Source of the DNA: Bradyrhizobium sp. DOA9
GTDB lineage: Bacteria; Pseudomonadota; Alphaproteobacteria; Rhizobiales; Xanthobacteraceae
Direction: 5' to 3'
DNA length: 64,000 nucleotides
Assembly: GCF_000617845.2 (NCBI RefSeq)
Contig: NZ_DF820425.1
Coordinates: 2,283,725 to 2,347,724, forward strand
Numbering within the stretch: position 1 is the stretch's first letter; every line of letters starts with the position of its first letter. The position numbers and the translations under genes are program-made. The notes beneath the pieces are model-generated. The model did no database searches, was not told the DNA's origin, and saw nothing but the letters and a program-made list of their open reading frames with translations. Positions 1 through 10,990 of the stretch are shown one piece after another.

Positions 1-723
1 GCCGACCACAGCGCCGAGCGGCGAAGTGAGGCCACCCAGCACCGCCGCGGCAAAGCCATAGAGCAGGACGCCGACCATCATGTTGGGCTCCAGGAATACG
101 ACCGGCGCGATCAGCATGCCGGCAATCGCGCCGATGGCAGACGCCATGCCCCAGCCGAGCGCAATCATCCAGGATGTGTTGATACCGACGAGCCGGGCCG
201 ATTCAGGCAACGAGGCAGCAGCCCGCATCGCGAGCCCGATCCGCGTGTACTGAAAGAAGAAGTAGAGCGCGAGCAGAAGCACCAGGGTGACACCAATCAT
301 GCCGGCCTGGTGGGTCGAGATCAACTGACTGCCGAGGAACGGCGCGGAGCCGAACGGGGTCGGATACTGCTTGATCGTAAAGTCCCAGATCAGGCCGGCC
401 GAGGAGTTGATGATGGCGAACAGCGCGATGAAACCGGCGACATTGGTGAGGATCGGTGCCTTGGCGAGCGGCTTGAACAGGACGCGCTCGATGACGATGC
501 CGCCTGCGAACGCGAAAGCCAACGTAAGGACGAAAGCGCCCCAATAGGGCACGCCCCACTGCATCAACTGCCAGGAGATGAAGGTCGAGAACATCGCCAT
601 CTCGCCTTGTGCGAAATTGAGATGGTCGATGGCCTGGTAGATCATGACCACGGCGAGCGCCATGCAGGCATAGATCGCGCCCGTGGCGATGCCGGCCAGG
701 ACCTGGTTGGTGAACAGCTCCAT
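1..723 (-). CDS. livH: Branched-chain amino acid type ABC transporter permease (LivH family), C-terminus cut by window edge
   Basis: Inner-membrane permease of a Liv/HAAT-type ABC importer. The first 241 residues are in the window and read into the left edge with no stop. The start MELFTNQVLAGIATG is an ATG at 723. The protein is strongly hydrophobic with several predicted membrane spans, and it carries the family-typical stretch HLNFAQGEM (about residues 33-41) and a late GFAAAVLGG motif. It lies downstream of livG and livF on the same strand, separated from livF by a 220-nt gap holding a palindromic repeat. The second permease (LivM) and the binding protein are probably beyond the edge. The substrate cannot be read from the permease; the neighbouring beta-oxidation genes suggest a carboxylic acid rather than an amino acid, which is inference. 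Confidence 0.88.
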   Translation of the reverse strand, partial: MELFTNQVLAGIATGAIYACMALAVVMIYQAIDHLNFAQGEMAMFSTFISWQLMQWGVPYWGAFVLTLAFAFAGGIVIERVLFKPLAKAPILTNVAGFIALFAIINSSAGLIWDFTIKQYPTPFGSAPFLGSQLISTHQAGMIGVTLVLLLALYFFFQYTRIGLAMRAAASLPESARLVGINTSWMIALGWGMASAIGAIAGMLIAPVVFLEPNMMVGVLLYGFAAAVLGGLTSPLGAVVG

Positions 724-780
724 TGTCCCGGCTCCTAGAGTCTGACGGCTTTGGGTTGAAATGCGGCGAGGTCGAGGATC

Positions 781-903
781 CACCTCTCCCCGGAGGGGAG
801 AGGTCGGATTGCGAAGCAATCCGGGTGAGGGGCCGCAGCTCCGAGTTGAGACCGTAACCCCTCACCCGGCGCTGCGCGCCGACCTCTCCCAAAGGGAGAG
901 GTG
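781..903. repeat. Composite inverted repeat (palindromic intergenic element)
   Basis: Two arms face each other. The left arm (781-832) begins CACCTCTCCC, contains its own short palindrome, and ends in CCGGGTGAGGGG. The right arm (about 857-903) is its approximate reverse complement, with CCCCTCACCCGG and ending GGGAGAGGTG. The architecture matches the elements at 10925, 11419 and 15301, although the sequence subfamily differs. It sits between livF and livH and would fold as a long hairpin in the transcript. Confidence 0.75.
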
Positions 904-943
904 GACTGAGCGCGACGATACATTGTTGCCATCATCCGCTCCC

Positions 944-1653
944 TCAGTAGCCCAGATAGGATTTGCGGATTTCTTCGTTGTTCGCGATGTCCTTGGCCTT
1001 GCCCGACATCACGATGCGCCCGGTCTCGATCACATAGGCCTGGTCGGCCAGCTCGAGTGCGAGCTGGGCGTTCTGCTCGACCACCAGGATCGACACCTTG
1101 TCCTCGCGGTTGATCTTGCCGAGGATGCCGAACAGGTCGCGCACCACCAGCGGCGCGAGCCCGAAAGACGGCTCGTCCAGCAGCATCAGCCGTGGCCGCA
1201 GCATCAGGGCGCGGGCGACCGCGAGCATCTGCTGCTCGCCGCCGGAGAGTGTGCCGGCCACCTGGGTGTGCCGCTGCTTCAGCACCGGGAAGTGCGCGTA
1301 CATGCGCTCGATGTCGGAGACGATGCCGGCGCTGTCCTTGCGGGTGATGGCGCCGAGTTGCAGGTTCTCCTCCACCGTCATGGTGGTGAAGGTGCCGCGG
1401 CCCTGCGGCACGTGGGCAATGCCGAACCGCACGATGCTTTCGGTCGAACGGTTGTTCAGAGGCTTGCCTTCGAATTCGATCGCTCCGGTCGATCGAACCA
1501 TGTTGCAGATCGCGCGCAGTGTCGTGGTCTTGCCGGCGCCGTTGGCACCGAGCAGCGTCACCAGCGAGCCCTCGTTGAGTGAGAACGACAGGCCATGGAG
1601 TGCCTGGACCTGGCCGTAATAGGCGCGCAGGTCCTTGACGTTGAGCAGCGTCG

Positions 1654-1657
<4 letters not shown>
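944..1657 (-). CDS. livF: Branched-chain amino acid type ABC transporter ATP-binding protein LivF
   Basis: Cytoplasmic ATPase subunit of the Liv-type importer, 237 aa, the usual LivF length. Walker A GANGAGKT is at residues 37-44, the Q-loop region reads HVPQGRGTF, the signature is LSGGEQQ (about 138) and Walker B is LMLLDEPSFGLAP (about 158). The C-terminus EEIRKSYLGY is typical of LivF. Its ATG overlaps the livG stop by 4 nt, so the two ATPases are translationally coupled. It forms a heterodimer with LivG to drive the LivH/LivM permease pair. Confidence 0.95.
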
Positions 1658-2451
<794 letters not shown>

Positions 2452-2517
2452 CTCGTCTCGCTCACGTCGTTCGGTGAGCGATGGGGCGATGCGAGCCGCT
2501 CCCGACGATGACAAAGG

Positions 2518-3384
2518 CTATCTGAATCCCTCGGCCACACGCGCAACTTTTCCTCCTGATTTCAGCTTTTTGCTGATGTCTTTTTTTGAATGCGGCATCA
2601 GACCCCCGAGCGCCGCTTCGATGTTCCTTACCATCGCCAAGAGACGCGGTCCAATGTCGTTGATCAAGCGCTCTTCCGTGAAGCGGAATGCGGGCGCGCC
2701 GCAATTGAATGCGTAAGGTCCGGTTCCGTCGTTGAGCCTGAGCGCGACGCCGGCCGCGCCGATGTCGTCGTGCCAGTCGCCGACCGAAATCGCAAAACCG
2801 TATTTCGCGACCATCTCGCCGGAGCGCTCCAATCCCTCGCGCATCTTCGGCCAGCGGCTGCCGTAATGTTCGCGCAGAATGCGCGACACTTCGGCGCGAC
2901 CTTCGTCGTCGAGCGCCCAGAAATAGGCGCGGCCCATCGCGCTGGTTGCAATCGGCACGCGCGAGCCGACGTCAAGTTGAACGCCGACGGTCTCGCTTCC
3001 GCGGCTCTGCCCGAAATAGATCATGCTGTGACGGTCACGGCCGCCGACGGCGACGGCGCCGCCGGTCGCGCGCATCACTTCCTCGCGAAACGGCTCGGAC
3101 AAATGCCGGACGCCCAGATTGGCCAGCGCCGCGTAGCCGAGCGACATCGCTGCAGGTGCGAGCTGGTACTTCTCGAAGCGGGGAACCGGCGTCAGATAGC
3201 CCAGCTTGGTCAGCGTGTAGGTCAGCCGCGACACGGTGGGCTTGGGGAGATTGGTGCGCGAGGCAATCTCCTGATTGCCGAGCAGGCCGTCATTGGGTTG
3301 GAACGCGCGCAATACTTCGAGTCCGCGGGAAAGCGCGACGACGAAATTCCGATCGGTCGCGGTCTTCTTTCCTGTACGCTTCAT
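2518..3384 (-). CDS. IclR-family transcriptional regulator
   Basis: 288-residue DNA-binding regulator. The start is the ATG at 3384 (MKRTGKKTATDRNFV); an upstream extension from 3531 crosses the operator and promoter region and is rejected. The N-terminal winged helix-turn-helix is visible as ALSRGLEVLRAF...LGNQEIASRTNLPKPTVSRLTYTL (residues about 18-60), followed by the IclR effector-binding domain with SAMGRAY and the late FNCGAPAFR. The gene is divergent from the beta-oxidation operon starting at 3515 and upstream of livG, so it probably controls both. The PcaU/PobR/IclR family binds small carboxylic acids or aromatic acids. The ligand here is unknown; an acyl or dicarboxylic compound is a guess from context. 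Confidence 0.92.
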   Translation of the reverse strand: MKRTGKKTATDRNFVVALSRGLEVLRAFQPNDGLLGNQEIASRTNLPKPTVSRLTYTLTKLGYLTPVPRFEKYQLAPAAMSLGYAALANLGVRHLSEPFREEVMRATGGAVAVGGRDRHSMIYFGQSRGSETVGVQLDVGSRVPIATSAMGRAYFWALDDEGRAEVSRILREHYGSRWPKMREGLERSGEMVAKYGFAISVGDWHDDIGAAGVALRLNDGTGPYAFNCGAPAFRFTEERLINDIGPRLLAMVRNIEAALGGLMPHSKKDISKKLKSGGKVARVAEGFR

Positions 3385-3411
3385 CCCTGATCTGCTTCTT
3401 GCGCGGAGTCG

Positions 3412-3440
3412 TTGACAACGTCCGTGCTTCAAAATAACCC
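3412..3440 (+). promoter_or_regulatory. Putative sigma70-type promoter of the beta-oxidation operon
   Basis: TTGACA at 3412-3417 matches the -35 consensus perfectly. After a 17-nt spacer comes TAACCC (3435-3440), a weak -10. Transcription would start near 3447, just before the palindrome at 3452-3470 and about 70 nt before the GTG start of the fused hydratase/dehydrogenase. Only the -35 is strong, so the assignment is tentative. Confidence 0.5.
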
Positions 3441-3451
3441 TGCCGTCAAGA

Positions 3452-3470
3452 TGCGGAATTAAATTCCGCA
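3452..3470. promoter_or_regulatory. Perfect palindrome, putative IclR-family operator
   Basis: The sequence is TGCGGAATT-A-AATTCCGCA, a perfect 9-bp inverted repeat with a single central base, lying between the divergent regulator and catabolic genes. IclR-family operators are typically short palindromes with GGAA/TTCC half-sites, which fits. Its position just downstream of the predicted transcription start suggests repression by blocking initiation or elongation. No second copy was noticed in the window. Confidence 0.6.
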
Positions 3471-3514
3471 CCGCGAAATCGAACAAAAGCAAATCCCCAC
3501 CAAGGAGGGACACC

Positions 3515-5611
<2,097 letters not shown>

Positions 5612-5630
5612 TGGGGGCTTGCACTCTCGG

Positions 5631-5736
5631 TGTCATTCCGGGATGGCCCGCAGGGCCAGGCCCGGAATCCATTTCGCCTCTGAGTGCGCTGCCCGATGGC
5701 TTCCGGGTTCGCCCTTCGGGCGCCCCGGAATGACGG
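5631..5736. repeat. Intergenic inverted repeat (GTCATTCCGGG family)
   Basis: It begins TGTCATTCCGGG and ends CCCCGGAATGACGG, with internal palindromes CCCGCAGGG and CGCCCTTCGGGCG. It fills the gap between the fused dehydrogenase and the ligase and would form a long hairpin in the operon mRNA. It belongs with the dispersed intergenic repeats seen at 8686 and 14571. Confidence 0.7.
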
Positions 5737-5757
5737 CTTGTGCGGTTTAAGGATTCC

Positions 5758-7446
5758 ATGACTCATCCCGGCGAACAGTTTTACCCCGAGGGCGTGCGTT
5801 GGGACGAGACCATCGTCCAGGGCACGCTGCCGGACCTTCTCGCGAAGGCCGCCGCCGATTACGGCGCGCGCACCGCGCTGGAATTCCGGGACCGGCCCAT
5901 CACCTATACCGAACTCGCGAGCTTGGCCGATCGCGCCGCCGCGGCGTTCCTGCGCGCCGGGATCGGCAAAGGCGCGTCGGTCGCGCTGTTCCTCGGCAAC
6001 ACGCCCGATCACCCCGTCAACTTCTTCGGCGCATTGAAGGCCGGCAGCCGCGTCGCGCATCTGTCGCCGCTCGACGGCGAGATCGCGCTGACGCACAAGA
6101 TCGCCGATTCCGGCTCGCGCCTGCTCGTCACCTCCAACCTCCAGGCCCTGCTGCCGACCGCGTTGAAATTCCTGGAGAAGGGCCTGATCGACAAGCTCGT
6201 CGTCTGCGAGGACGATCATTGGGGCAAGGTCGGCACGCCGCAGGCGGCGATCCCCGACGATCCCCGCATCGTCACCTTCGCGGCTTTCGTCGAGGGCGCC
6301 ACCGCGCCTGCGCAATGGCCACTCGTTACGGCCGATGACGTCGCGCTGCTGCAATATACCGGCGGCACCACCGGCCTGCCCAAGGGCGCAATGCTCACCC
6401 ACGGCAATCTCACCTCGGCGGTGTCGATCTACGACGTCTGGGGCAGGCCGGCCCGTGCCGCCCGCGGCGAGACAATCGAGCGCGTGATCTGCGTGCTGCC
6501 GCTGTTCCACATCTACGCGCTCACCGTGGTGCTGCTGTCCTCACTCCGCCGCGGCAATCTGATCTCGCTGCATCAGCGCTTCGACGTCGAAGCCGTGATG
6601 CGCGACATCGAGGTCAAGCGCGCGACCTACTTTCCCGGCGTGCCGACGATGTGGATCGCGATCGCCGCGCTGCCCGATCTCGACAAGCGCGACTTCTCCT
6701 CGCTCGTCACCATCGGCTCCGGCGGCGCGCCGCTGCCGGTTGAGATCGCGAGCTTCTTCGAGCGCAAGGTCGGCAAGAAGCTGAAGAGCGGCTGGGGCAT
6801 GACCGAGACCTGTTCGCCCGGCACCGGCCATCCGCCCACGGGACCCGAGAAGCCCGGCTCGATCGGCCTGATGCTGCCCGGCATCGAGCTCGACGTCGTC
6901 GCGCTCGACGATCCCAAGCGCGTGCTGCCGCCGGGCGAAGTCGGCGAGATCCGCATCAAGGGCCCGAACGTCACCAAGGGTTACTGGAACAAGCCGGAGG
7001 GATCCGCGGAGGCCTTCGTCGACGGCCGCTTCCTCACCGGCGACATCGGCTACGTCGACAACGACGGCTATTTCTTCCTGGTCGACCGCAAGAAGGACAT
7101 GATCATCTCCGGCGGCTTCAACGTCTATCCGCAGATGATCGAGCAGGCGATCTACACCATCCCGGGCGTGCACGAGGTGATCGTGCTCGGCATTCCCGAT
7201 CCCTATCGCGGCGAAGCCGCAAAGGCCTTCATCAAGCTGAGGCCCGAGGCGAAGCCGTTCACGCTCGACGAATTGCGCGCGGAGCTTGCCGGCAAGCTCG
7301 GCAAGCACGAATTGCCGGCCGCGGTCGAATTCGTCGACGACCTGCCGCGCACGCCGGTCGGGAAATTGTCGCGCCACGAATTGCGCCAGCAGCAGAAACC
7401 GTCGTCCGGGATTCGGGCTGCTGATGCCCCCGCAATGACGAAATGA
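5758..7446 (+). CDS. AMP-forming acyl-CoA ligase (PimA-like)
   Basis: 562-residue acyl-CoA synthetase that activates a carboxylic acid to its CoA thioester via an acyl-adenylate. I take the ATG at 5758 (MTHPGEQFYPEG) with AAGGA just upstream; a GTG at 5740 would add six residues. The ATP P-loop YTGGTTGLPKG is at about 200, the adenylate motif GWGMTET at about 346, TGDIGYVD at about 428 and DRKKDMIISGGFNVYP just after. The catalytic lysine is in TPVGKLSRHEL near 538. Its place between a PimF-like and a PimC-like gene points to medium/long-chain or dicarboxylic acids, but chain specificity cannot be read from sequence. Confidence 0.92.
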   Translation: MTHPGEQFYPEGVRWDETIVQGTLPDLLAKAAADYGARTALEFRDRPITYTELASLADRAAAAFLRAGIGKGASVALFLGNTPDHPVNFFGALKAGSRVAHLSPLDGEIALTHKIADSGSRLLVTSNLQALLPTALKFLEKGLIDKLVVCEDDHWGKVGTPQAAIPDDPRIVTFAAFVEGATAPAQWPLVTADDVALLQYTGGTTGLPKGAMLTHGNLTSAVSIYDVWGRPARAARGETIERVICVLPLFHIYALTVVLLSSLRRGNLISLHQRFDVEAVMRDIEVKRATYFPGVPTMWIAIAALPDLDKRDFSSLVTIGSGGAPLPVEIASFFERKVGKKLKSGWGMTETCSPGTGHPPTGPEKPGSIGLMLPGIELDVVALDDPKRVLPPGEVGEIRIKGPNVTKGYWNKPEGSAEAFVDGRFLTGDIGYVDNDGYFFLVDRKKDMIISGGFNVYPQMIEQAIYTIPGVHEVIVLGIPDPYRGEAAKAFIKLRPEAKPFTLDELRAELAGKLGKHELPAAVEFVDDLPRTPVGKLSRHELRQQQKPSSGIRAADAPAMTK

Positions 7447-7470
7447 AGTAACGTTTCACAGGAGGATCCA

Positions 7471-8661
7471 ATGGATCTCGCATTCACGAAAGAAGAGCAG
7501 GCGTTTCGCGACGAAGTGCGGCAGTTCTTCCGCGACAACGTGCCGCCGGATACGCGGCGCAAGCTGGTCGAGGGCCGCCACCTCTCCAAGGACGAAATGG
7601 TCACGTGGTGGCGCATCCTCAACAAGAAGGGCTGGGGCGTCAGCCATTGGCCGAAGGAATATGGCGGCACCGGCTGGACCAGCGTGCAGCACTACATCTT
7701 CAACGAGGAGCTGCAGTCCTATCCGGCGCCGCAGCCGCTCGCCTTCGGCGTCAGCATGGTGGGCCCTGTCATCTACACCTTCGGCAACGAGGAGCAGAAG
7801 AAGAAGTACCTGCCGCGCATCGCCAATGTCGACGATTGGTGGTGCCAGGGCTTTTCGGAGCCCGGCTCCGGCTCCGACCTCGCCTCGCTGAAGACAAAAG
7901 CCGAGCGCAAAGGCGACAAGTGGATCATCAACGGCCAGAAGACCTGGACCACGCTCGCCCAGCACGCCGACATGATCTTCTGCCTCTGCCGCACCGACAA
8001 CAACGCCAAGAAGCAGATGGGCATCTCCTTCATCGTGTTCTCGATGAAGTCGAAAGGCGTCACCGTGCGCCCGATCCAGACCATCGACGGCGGCCGTGAG
8101 GTCAACGAGGTCTTCTTCGACGACGTCGAGGTCCCGATCGAGAACCTGATCGGCGAGGAGAACAAGGGCTGGGACTACGCAAAGTTCCTGCTCGGCAACG
8201 AGCGCACCGGCATCGCCCGCGTCGGCGTCTCCAAGGAGCGCATCCGCCGCATCAAGGATCTGGCGTCGAAGGTCGAATCCGCCGGCAAGCCGATCATCCA
8301 GGATCCCGCCTTCCGCGAGAAGCTGGCGGCCTGCGAGATCGAGCTGAAGGCGCTCGAGCTGACGCAGCTGCGCGTCGTCGCCGACGAAGGCAAGCACGGC
8401 AAGGGCAAGCCCAATCCGGCCTCCTCGGTGCTGAAGATCAAGGGCTCCGAGATCCAGCAGACCACCACCGAGCTTCTCATGGAAGTGATCGGCCCGTTCG
8501 CCGCGCCCTACGACGTGCACGGCGACGACGGCTCGAACGAAGCCATGGACTGGACCGCCCAGATCGCGCCGAGCTACTTCAACAACCGCAAGGTCTCGAT
8601 CTACGGCGGCTCCAACGAGATCCAGCGCAATATCATCGCCAAGGCGGTGCTGGGGCTGTGA
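7471..8661 (+). CDS. Acyl-CoA dehydrogenase (PimC-like, large subunit of pimeloyl-CoA dehydrogenase type)
   Basis: 396-residue FAD-dependent acyl-CoA dehydrogenase. The start is set by AGGAGGATCCA directly before the ATG at 7471. The N-terminal helical domain opens MDLAFTKEEQAFRDEVR. The flavin/substrate motifs WWCQGFSEPGSGSDLASL (about 127-144) and WTTLAQHAD are present, and the C-terminal domain ends with YGGSNEIQRNIIAKAVLGL. Together with the next gene it resembles the heteromeric PimC/PimD enzyme of R. palustris. It introduces the alpha-beta double bond that feeds the hydratase encoded at 3515. Electron-transfer flavoprotein genes are not nearby. Confidence 0.93.
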   Translation: MDLAFTKEEQAFRDEVRQFFRDNVPPDTRRKLVEGRHLSKDEMVTWWRILNKKGWGVSHWPKEYGGTGWTSVQHYIFNEELQSYPAPQPLAFGVSMVGPVIYTFGNEEQKKKYLPRIANVDDWWCQGFSEPGSGSDLASLKTKAERKGDKWIINGQKTWTTLAQHADMIFCLCRTDNNAKKQMGISFIVFSMKSKGVTVRPIQTIDGGREVNEVFFDDVEVPIENLIGEENKGWDYAKFLLGNERTGIARVGVSKERIRRIKDLASKVESAGKPIIQDPAFREKLAACEIELKALELTQLRVVADEGKHGKGKPNPASSVLKIKGSEIQQTTTELLMEVIGPFAAPYDVHGDDGSNEAMDWTAQIAPSYFNNRKVSIYGGSNEIQRNIIAKAVLGL

Positions 8662-8685
8662 TCGTAGCCAGTCACCACACACTCG

Positions 8686-8767
8686 CCGTCATGGCCGGGC
8701 TTGACCCGGCCATCCACGCCTAGCGGCACGAAGAACGTGGATGCCCGGCACAAGGACGGGCATGACG
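8686..8767. repeat. Intergenic inverted repeat (CGTCATGGCCGGG family)
   Basis: It begins CCGTCATGGCCGGGCTTGAC and ends with ACGGGCATGACG. An internal pair, CATCCACG against CGTGGATG, makes a two-part hairpin. It lies in the gap between the two acyl-CoA dehydrogenase genes. The copy at 14571-14652 has the same plan (GTCATGCCCGGACTTGATCC). Confidence 0.7.
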
Positions 8768-8794
8768 ACCTCAATACCGGGAGAATAGGGAAAC

Positions 8795-9937
8795 ATGGAT
8801 TTTGATCTGAACGAGGAGCAGCGGCTTCTCAAGGAAAGCATCGACGGCCTCTTGACCGATTCCTACGATTTCGAGCAGCGCAAGAAGTACATGGCGGAGA
8901 AGGGCGGCTGGAGCAAAACGGTCTGGCTCAAGCTCGCCGAGCAGGGCCTGCTCGGCCTTCCCTTCAGCGAAGCCGATGGCGGCTTCGGCGGCGGCGGCGT
9001 CGAGACCATGATCGTGATGGAGGCGCTCGGCAAGGCGCTGGTGCTGGAGCCGTATCTCGCCACGGTCGTGATCGGCGGCGGCTTCCTGCGCCATGCCGGC
9101 ACCGAGGCGCAGAAGGCCGCGCACGTGCCCGGCATCATCGACGGCAGCAAGACGCTGGCCTTCGCCCAGCTCGAGAAGAACTCGCGCTACGATCTGTTCG
9201 ACGTCACCACGACCGCGAAGAAGAAGGGCGACGCCTACGTGATCGACGGCGAGAAGTTCGTCGTGCTCAACGGCGAGAATGCGGACACGCTGATCGTCAC
9301 CGCGCGCACCAAGGGCGACCGCCGCGACAAGTCAGGCATCGGCGTGTTCCTGGTCCCGGCCAATGCCAAGGGCGTCGCCAGGAAGTCCTATCCCACGCAA
9401 GACGGGCAGCACGCCGCCGACATCACCTTCACCGGCGTCGAGGTCGGCCCGGACGCCGTGCTCGGCAACCCCGAGGATTCGCTGGCGCTGATCGAGCGCG
9501 TGGTTGATGAGGCCCGAATCGCGCTCTGCGCCGAGGCGGTCGGCCTGATGGACGAATCGCTCAAGACCACGGTCGAGTACATCAAGACGCGCAAGCAGTT
9601 CGGCGTCGCGATCGGCTCGTTCCAGTCGCTGCAGCACCGCGCCTCCGACATGTTCGTCGCCACCGAGCAGGCGCGCTCGATGTCGATGTTCGCGACCATG
9701 GCTGGCGATTTCGAGGACGCCAGGGAGCGCTCGAGCGCGATCGCCGCGGCCAAGGTGCAGATCGGCAAGTCGCTGAAGTTCGTCGGCCAGCAATCGATCC
9801 AGCTCCACGGCGGCATCGGCATGACCATGGAGGCCAAGATCGGCCACTACTTCAAGCGCCTTACCATGATCGAGAATACGTTTGGCGACACCGACTACCA
9901 CCAGCGCCGTGTTGCCGACGCGGGCGGGTTGATCTGA
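8795..9937 (+). CDS. Acyl-CoA dehydrogenase (PimD-like, small subunit type)
   Basis: 380-residue acyl-CoA dehydrogenase beginning MDFDLNEEQRLLKESIDGL. It is paired with the 396-residue enzyme upstream, the pattern of PimC/PimD and similar two-subunit dehydrogenases. Visible features are the N-terminal helical domain, a beta-domain with FAQLEKNSRYD in place of the more canonical flavin motif, and the C-terminal helical part with TRKQFGVAIGSFQSLQHR and LHGGIGMTMEAKIGHYFKR. The degenerate middle motif suggests it may need the partner subunit for activity, which is inference. The preceding AGGG (about 8789) serves as the ribosome site. Confidence 0.92.
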   Translation: MDFDLNEEQRLLKESIDGLLTDSYDFEQRKKYMAEKGGWSKTVWLKLAEQGLLGLPFSEADGGFGGGGVETMIVMEALGKALVLEPYLATVVIGGGFLRHAGTEAQKAAHVPGIIDGSKTLAFAQLEKNSRYDLFDVTTTAKKKGDAYVIDGEKFVVLNGENADTLIVTARTKGDRRDKSGIGVFLVPANAKGVARKSYPTQDGQHAADITFTGVEVGPDAVLGNPEDSLALIERVVDEARIALCAEAVGLMDESLKTTVEYIKTRKQFGVAIGSFQSLQHRASDMFVATEQARSMSMFATMAGDFEDARERSSAIAAAKVQIGKSLKFVGQQSIQLHGGIGMTMEAKIGHYFKRLTMIENTFGDTDYHQRRVADAGGLI

Positions 9938-9990
9938 CGCCTTGGCGTCACCCATGGGCGCGCGTAGTGTGAACCCGGGAACCCTCCACA

Positions 9991-10078
9991 TCGTCATTGC
10001 GAGCGAAGCGAAGCAATCCAGGATCTTTCCGTTGAGGCAGTCTGGATTGCTTCGTCGCTTCGCTCCTCGCAATGACGG
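9991..10078. repeat. Dispersed palindromic repeat (CGTCATTGCGAG family), copy 1
   Basis: It starts TCGTCATTGCGAGCGAAGCG and ends TCCTCGCAATGACGG. Nested GCAATCCAG/CTGGATTGC arms make a long hairpin. Closely similar copies are at 13270-13357 and 14031-14118. This copy runs up to the SDR gene and supplies a spurious in-frame ATG at 10072. Confidence 0.85.
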
Positions 10079-10107
10079 ACCCCGTTGAAGCAGCGGAGCA
10101 ACACCAA

Positions 10108-10881
10108 ATGCAAAACACCCCGTTCGATCTCACCGGCAGGGTCGCCGTGGTCACCGGCTCCAGCCGCGGCATCGGCCGCTCCTCGGCCGAGCTGCTCGCC
10201 AGGCTCGGGGCCAAGGTCGTGGTCTCCTCGCGCAAGGCGGAGGCCTGCAAGGAGGTCGCCGACGGCATCAATGCGTCCGGCGGCGATGCGATCGTCATCC
10301 CCTGCAACATCGCGCGCAAGCCGGAGGTCGAGGCGCTGATCGCGGGTGCCACGAAGCATTATGGCAAGATCGACATCCTGGTCTGCAACGCCGCGGTCAA
10401 TCCTTATTACGGCCCGCTGCTCGACATATCAGACGAAGCCTTCGACAAGATCATGGGAAGCAACGTCAAGAGCAACATCTGGCTCTCCGCGCTCGCGATC
10501 CCTGAGATGGCCGAGCGCGGCAAGGGCTCTGTGATCATCATCTCCTCGATCGGGGGCCTGCGCGGCTCCACCGTGATCGGCGCCTACGGCATCTCCAAGG
10601 CCGCCGACTTTGCGCTGTGCCGCTCGCTCGCCGGCGAATGGGGCCCGAAAGGCGTCCGCGTCAACTGCATCGCGCCCGGCCTCGTCAAGACCGACTTCGC
10701 GCGCGCGCTCTGGGAAGACGAAGCCAATCTGAAGCGCCGCACCGCCACCACGCCGCTGCGCCGCATCGGCGAGCCCGAAGAGATCGCCGGCGCGGTGGCC
10801 TATCTCGCCTCCGACGCCTCGAGCTTCATGACCGGACAGACCATCGTCATCGACGGCGGCGTCACGACTGCGGCGGTGTAG
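10108..10881 (+). CDS. SDR-family NAD(P)-dependent oxidoreductase
   Basis: 257-residue short-chain dehydrogenase. The start is taken at the ATG at 10108 with GGAG at 10095-10098; an ATG at 10072 lies inside a repeat. The cofactor motif TGSSRGIG is near residue 17, CNAAVNPYYG replaces the usual NNAG, the catalytic Ser is in ISSIGG (about 147) and YGISK is the Tyr-Lys pair. The C-terminal GQTIVIDGG is typical of classical SDRs. It is the last gene of the operon. No thiolase is present here, so this is not an equivalent of pimB; its substrate is unknown, with a 3-hydroxy or 3-oxo intermediate possible. Confidence 0.9.
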   Translation: MQNTPFDLTGRVAVVTGSSRGIGRSSAELLARLGAKVVVSSRKAEACKEVADGINASGGDAIVIPCNIARKPEVEALIAGATKHYGKIDILVCNAAVNPYYGPLLDISDEAFDKIMGSNVKSNIWLSALAIPEMAERGKGSVIIISSIGGLRGSTVIGAYGISKAADFALCRSLAGEWGPKGVRVNCIAPGLVKTDFARALWEDEANLKRRTATTPLRRIGEPEEIAGAVAYLASDASSFMTGQTIVIDGGVTTAAV

Positions 10882-10924
10882 CTGTCACACCACTTGCAAT
10901 TGTAACGCGAGCGCGCTTCACTTC

Positions 10925-10988
10925 ACCCTCCCCTGGAGGAGGAGGGTCGCTCGCGCAAAAGCGCGAGCGGGGTGGGGTGAAGCCACAA
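10925..10988 (+). repeat. Left inverted repeat framing the DUF559 gene
   Basis: 64-nt element starting ACCCTCCCCTGGAGG, with an internal CTCGCGC/GCGCGAG hairpin, and ending GGTGGGGTGAAGCCACAA. It matches the reverse complement of 11545-11607 almost base for base; the differences are confined to a few positions and one single-base indel in the hairpin loop. The DUF559 start codon comes 2 nt after it. Confidence 0.85.
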
Positions 10989-10990
10989 CA

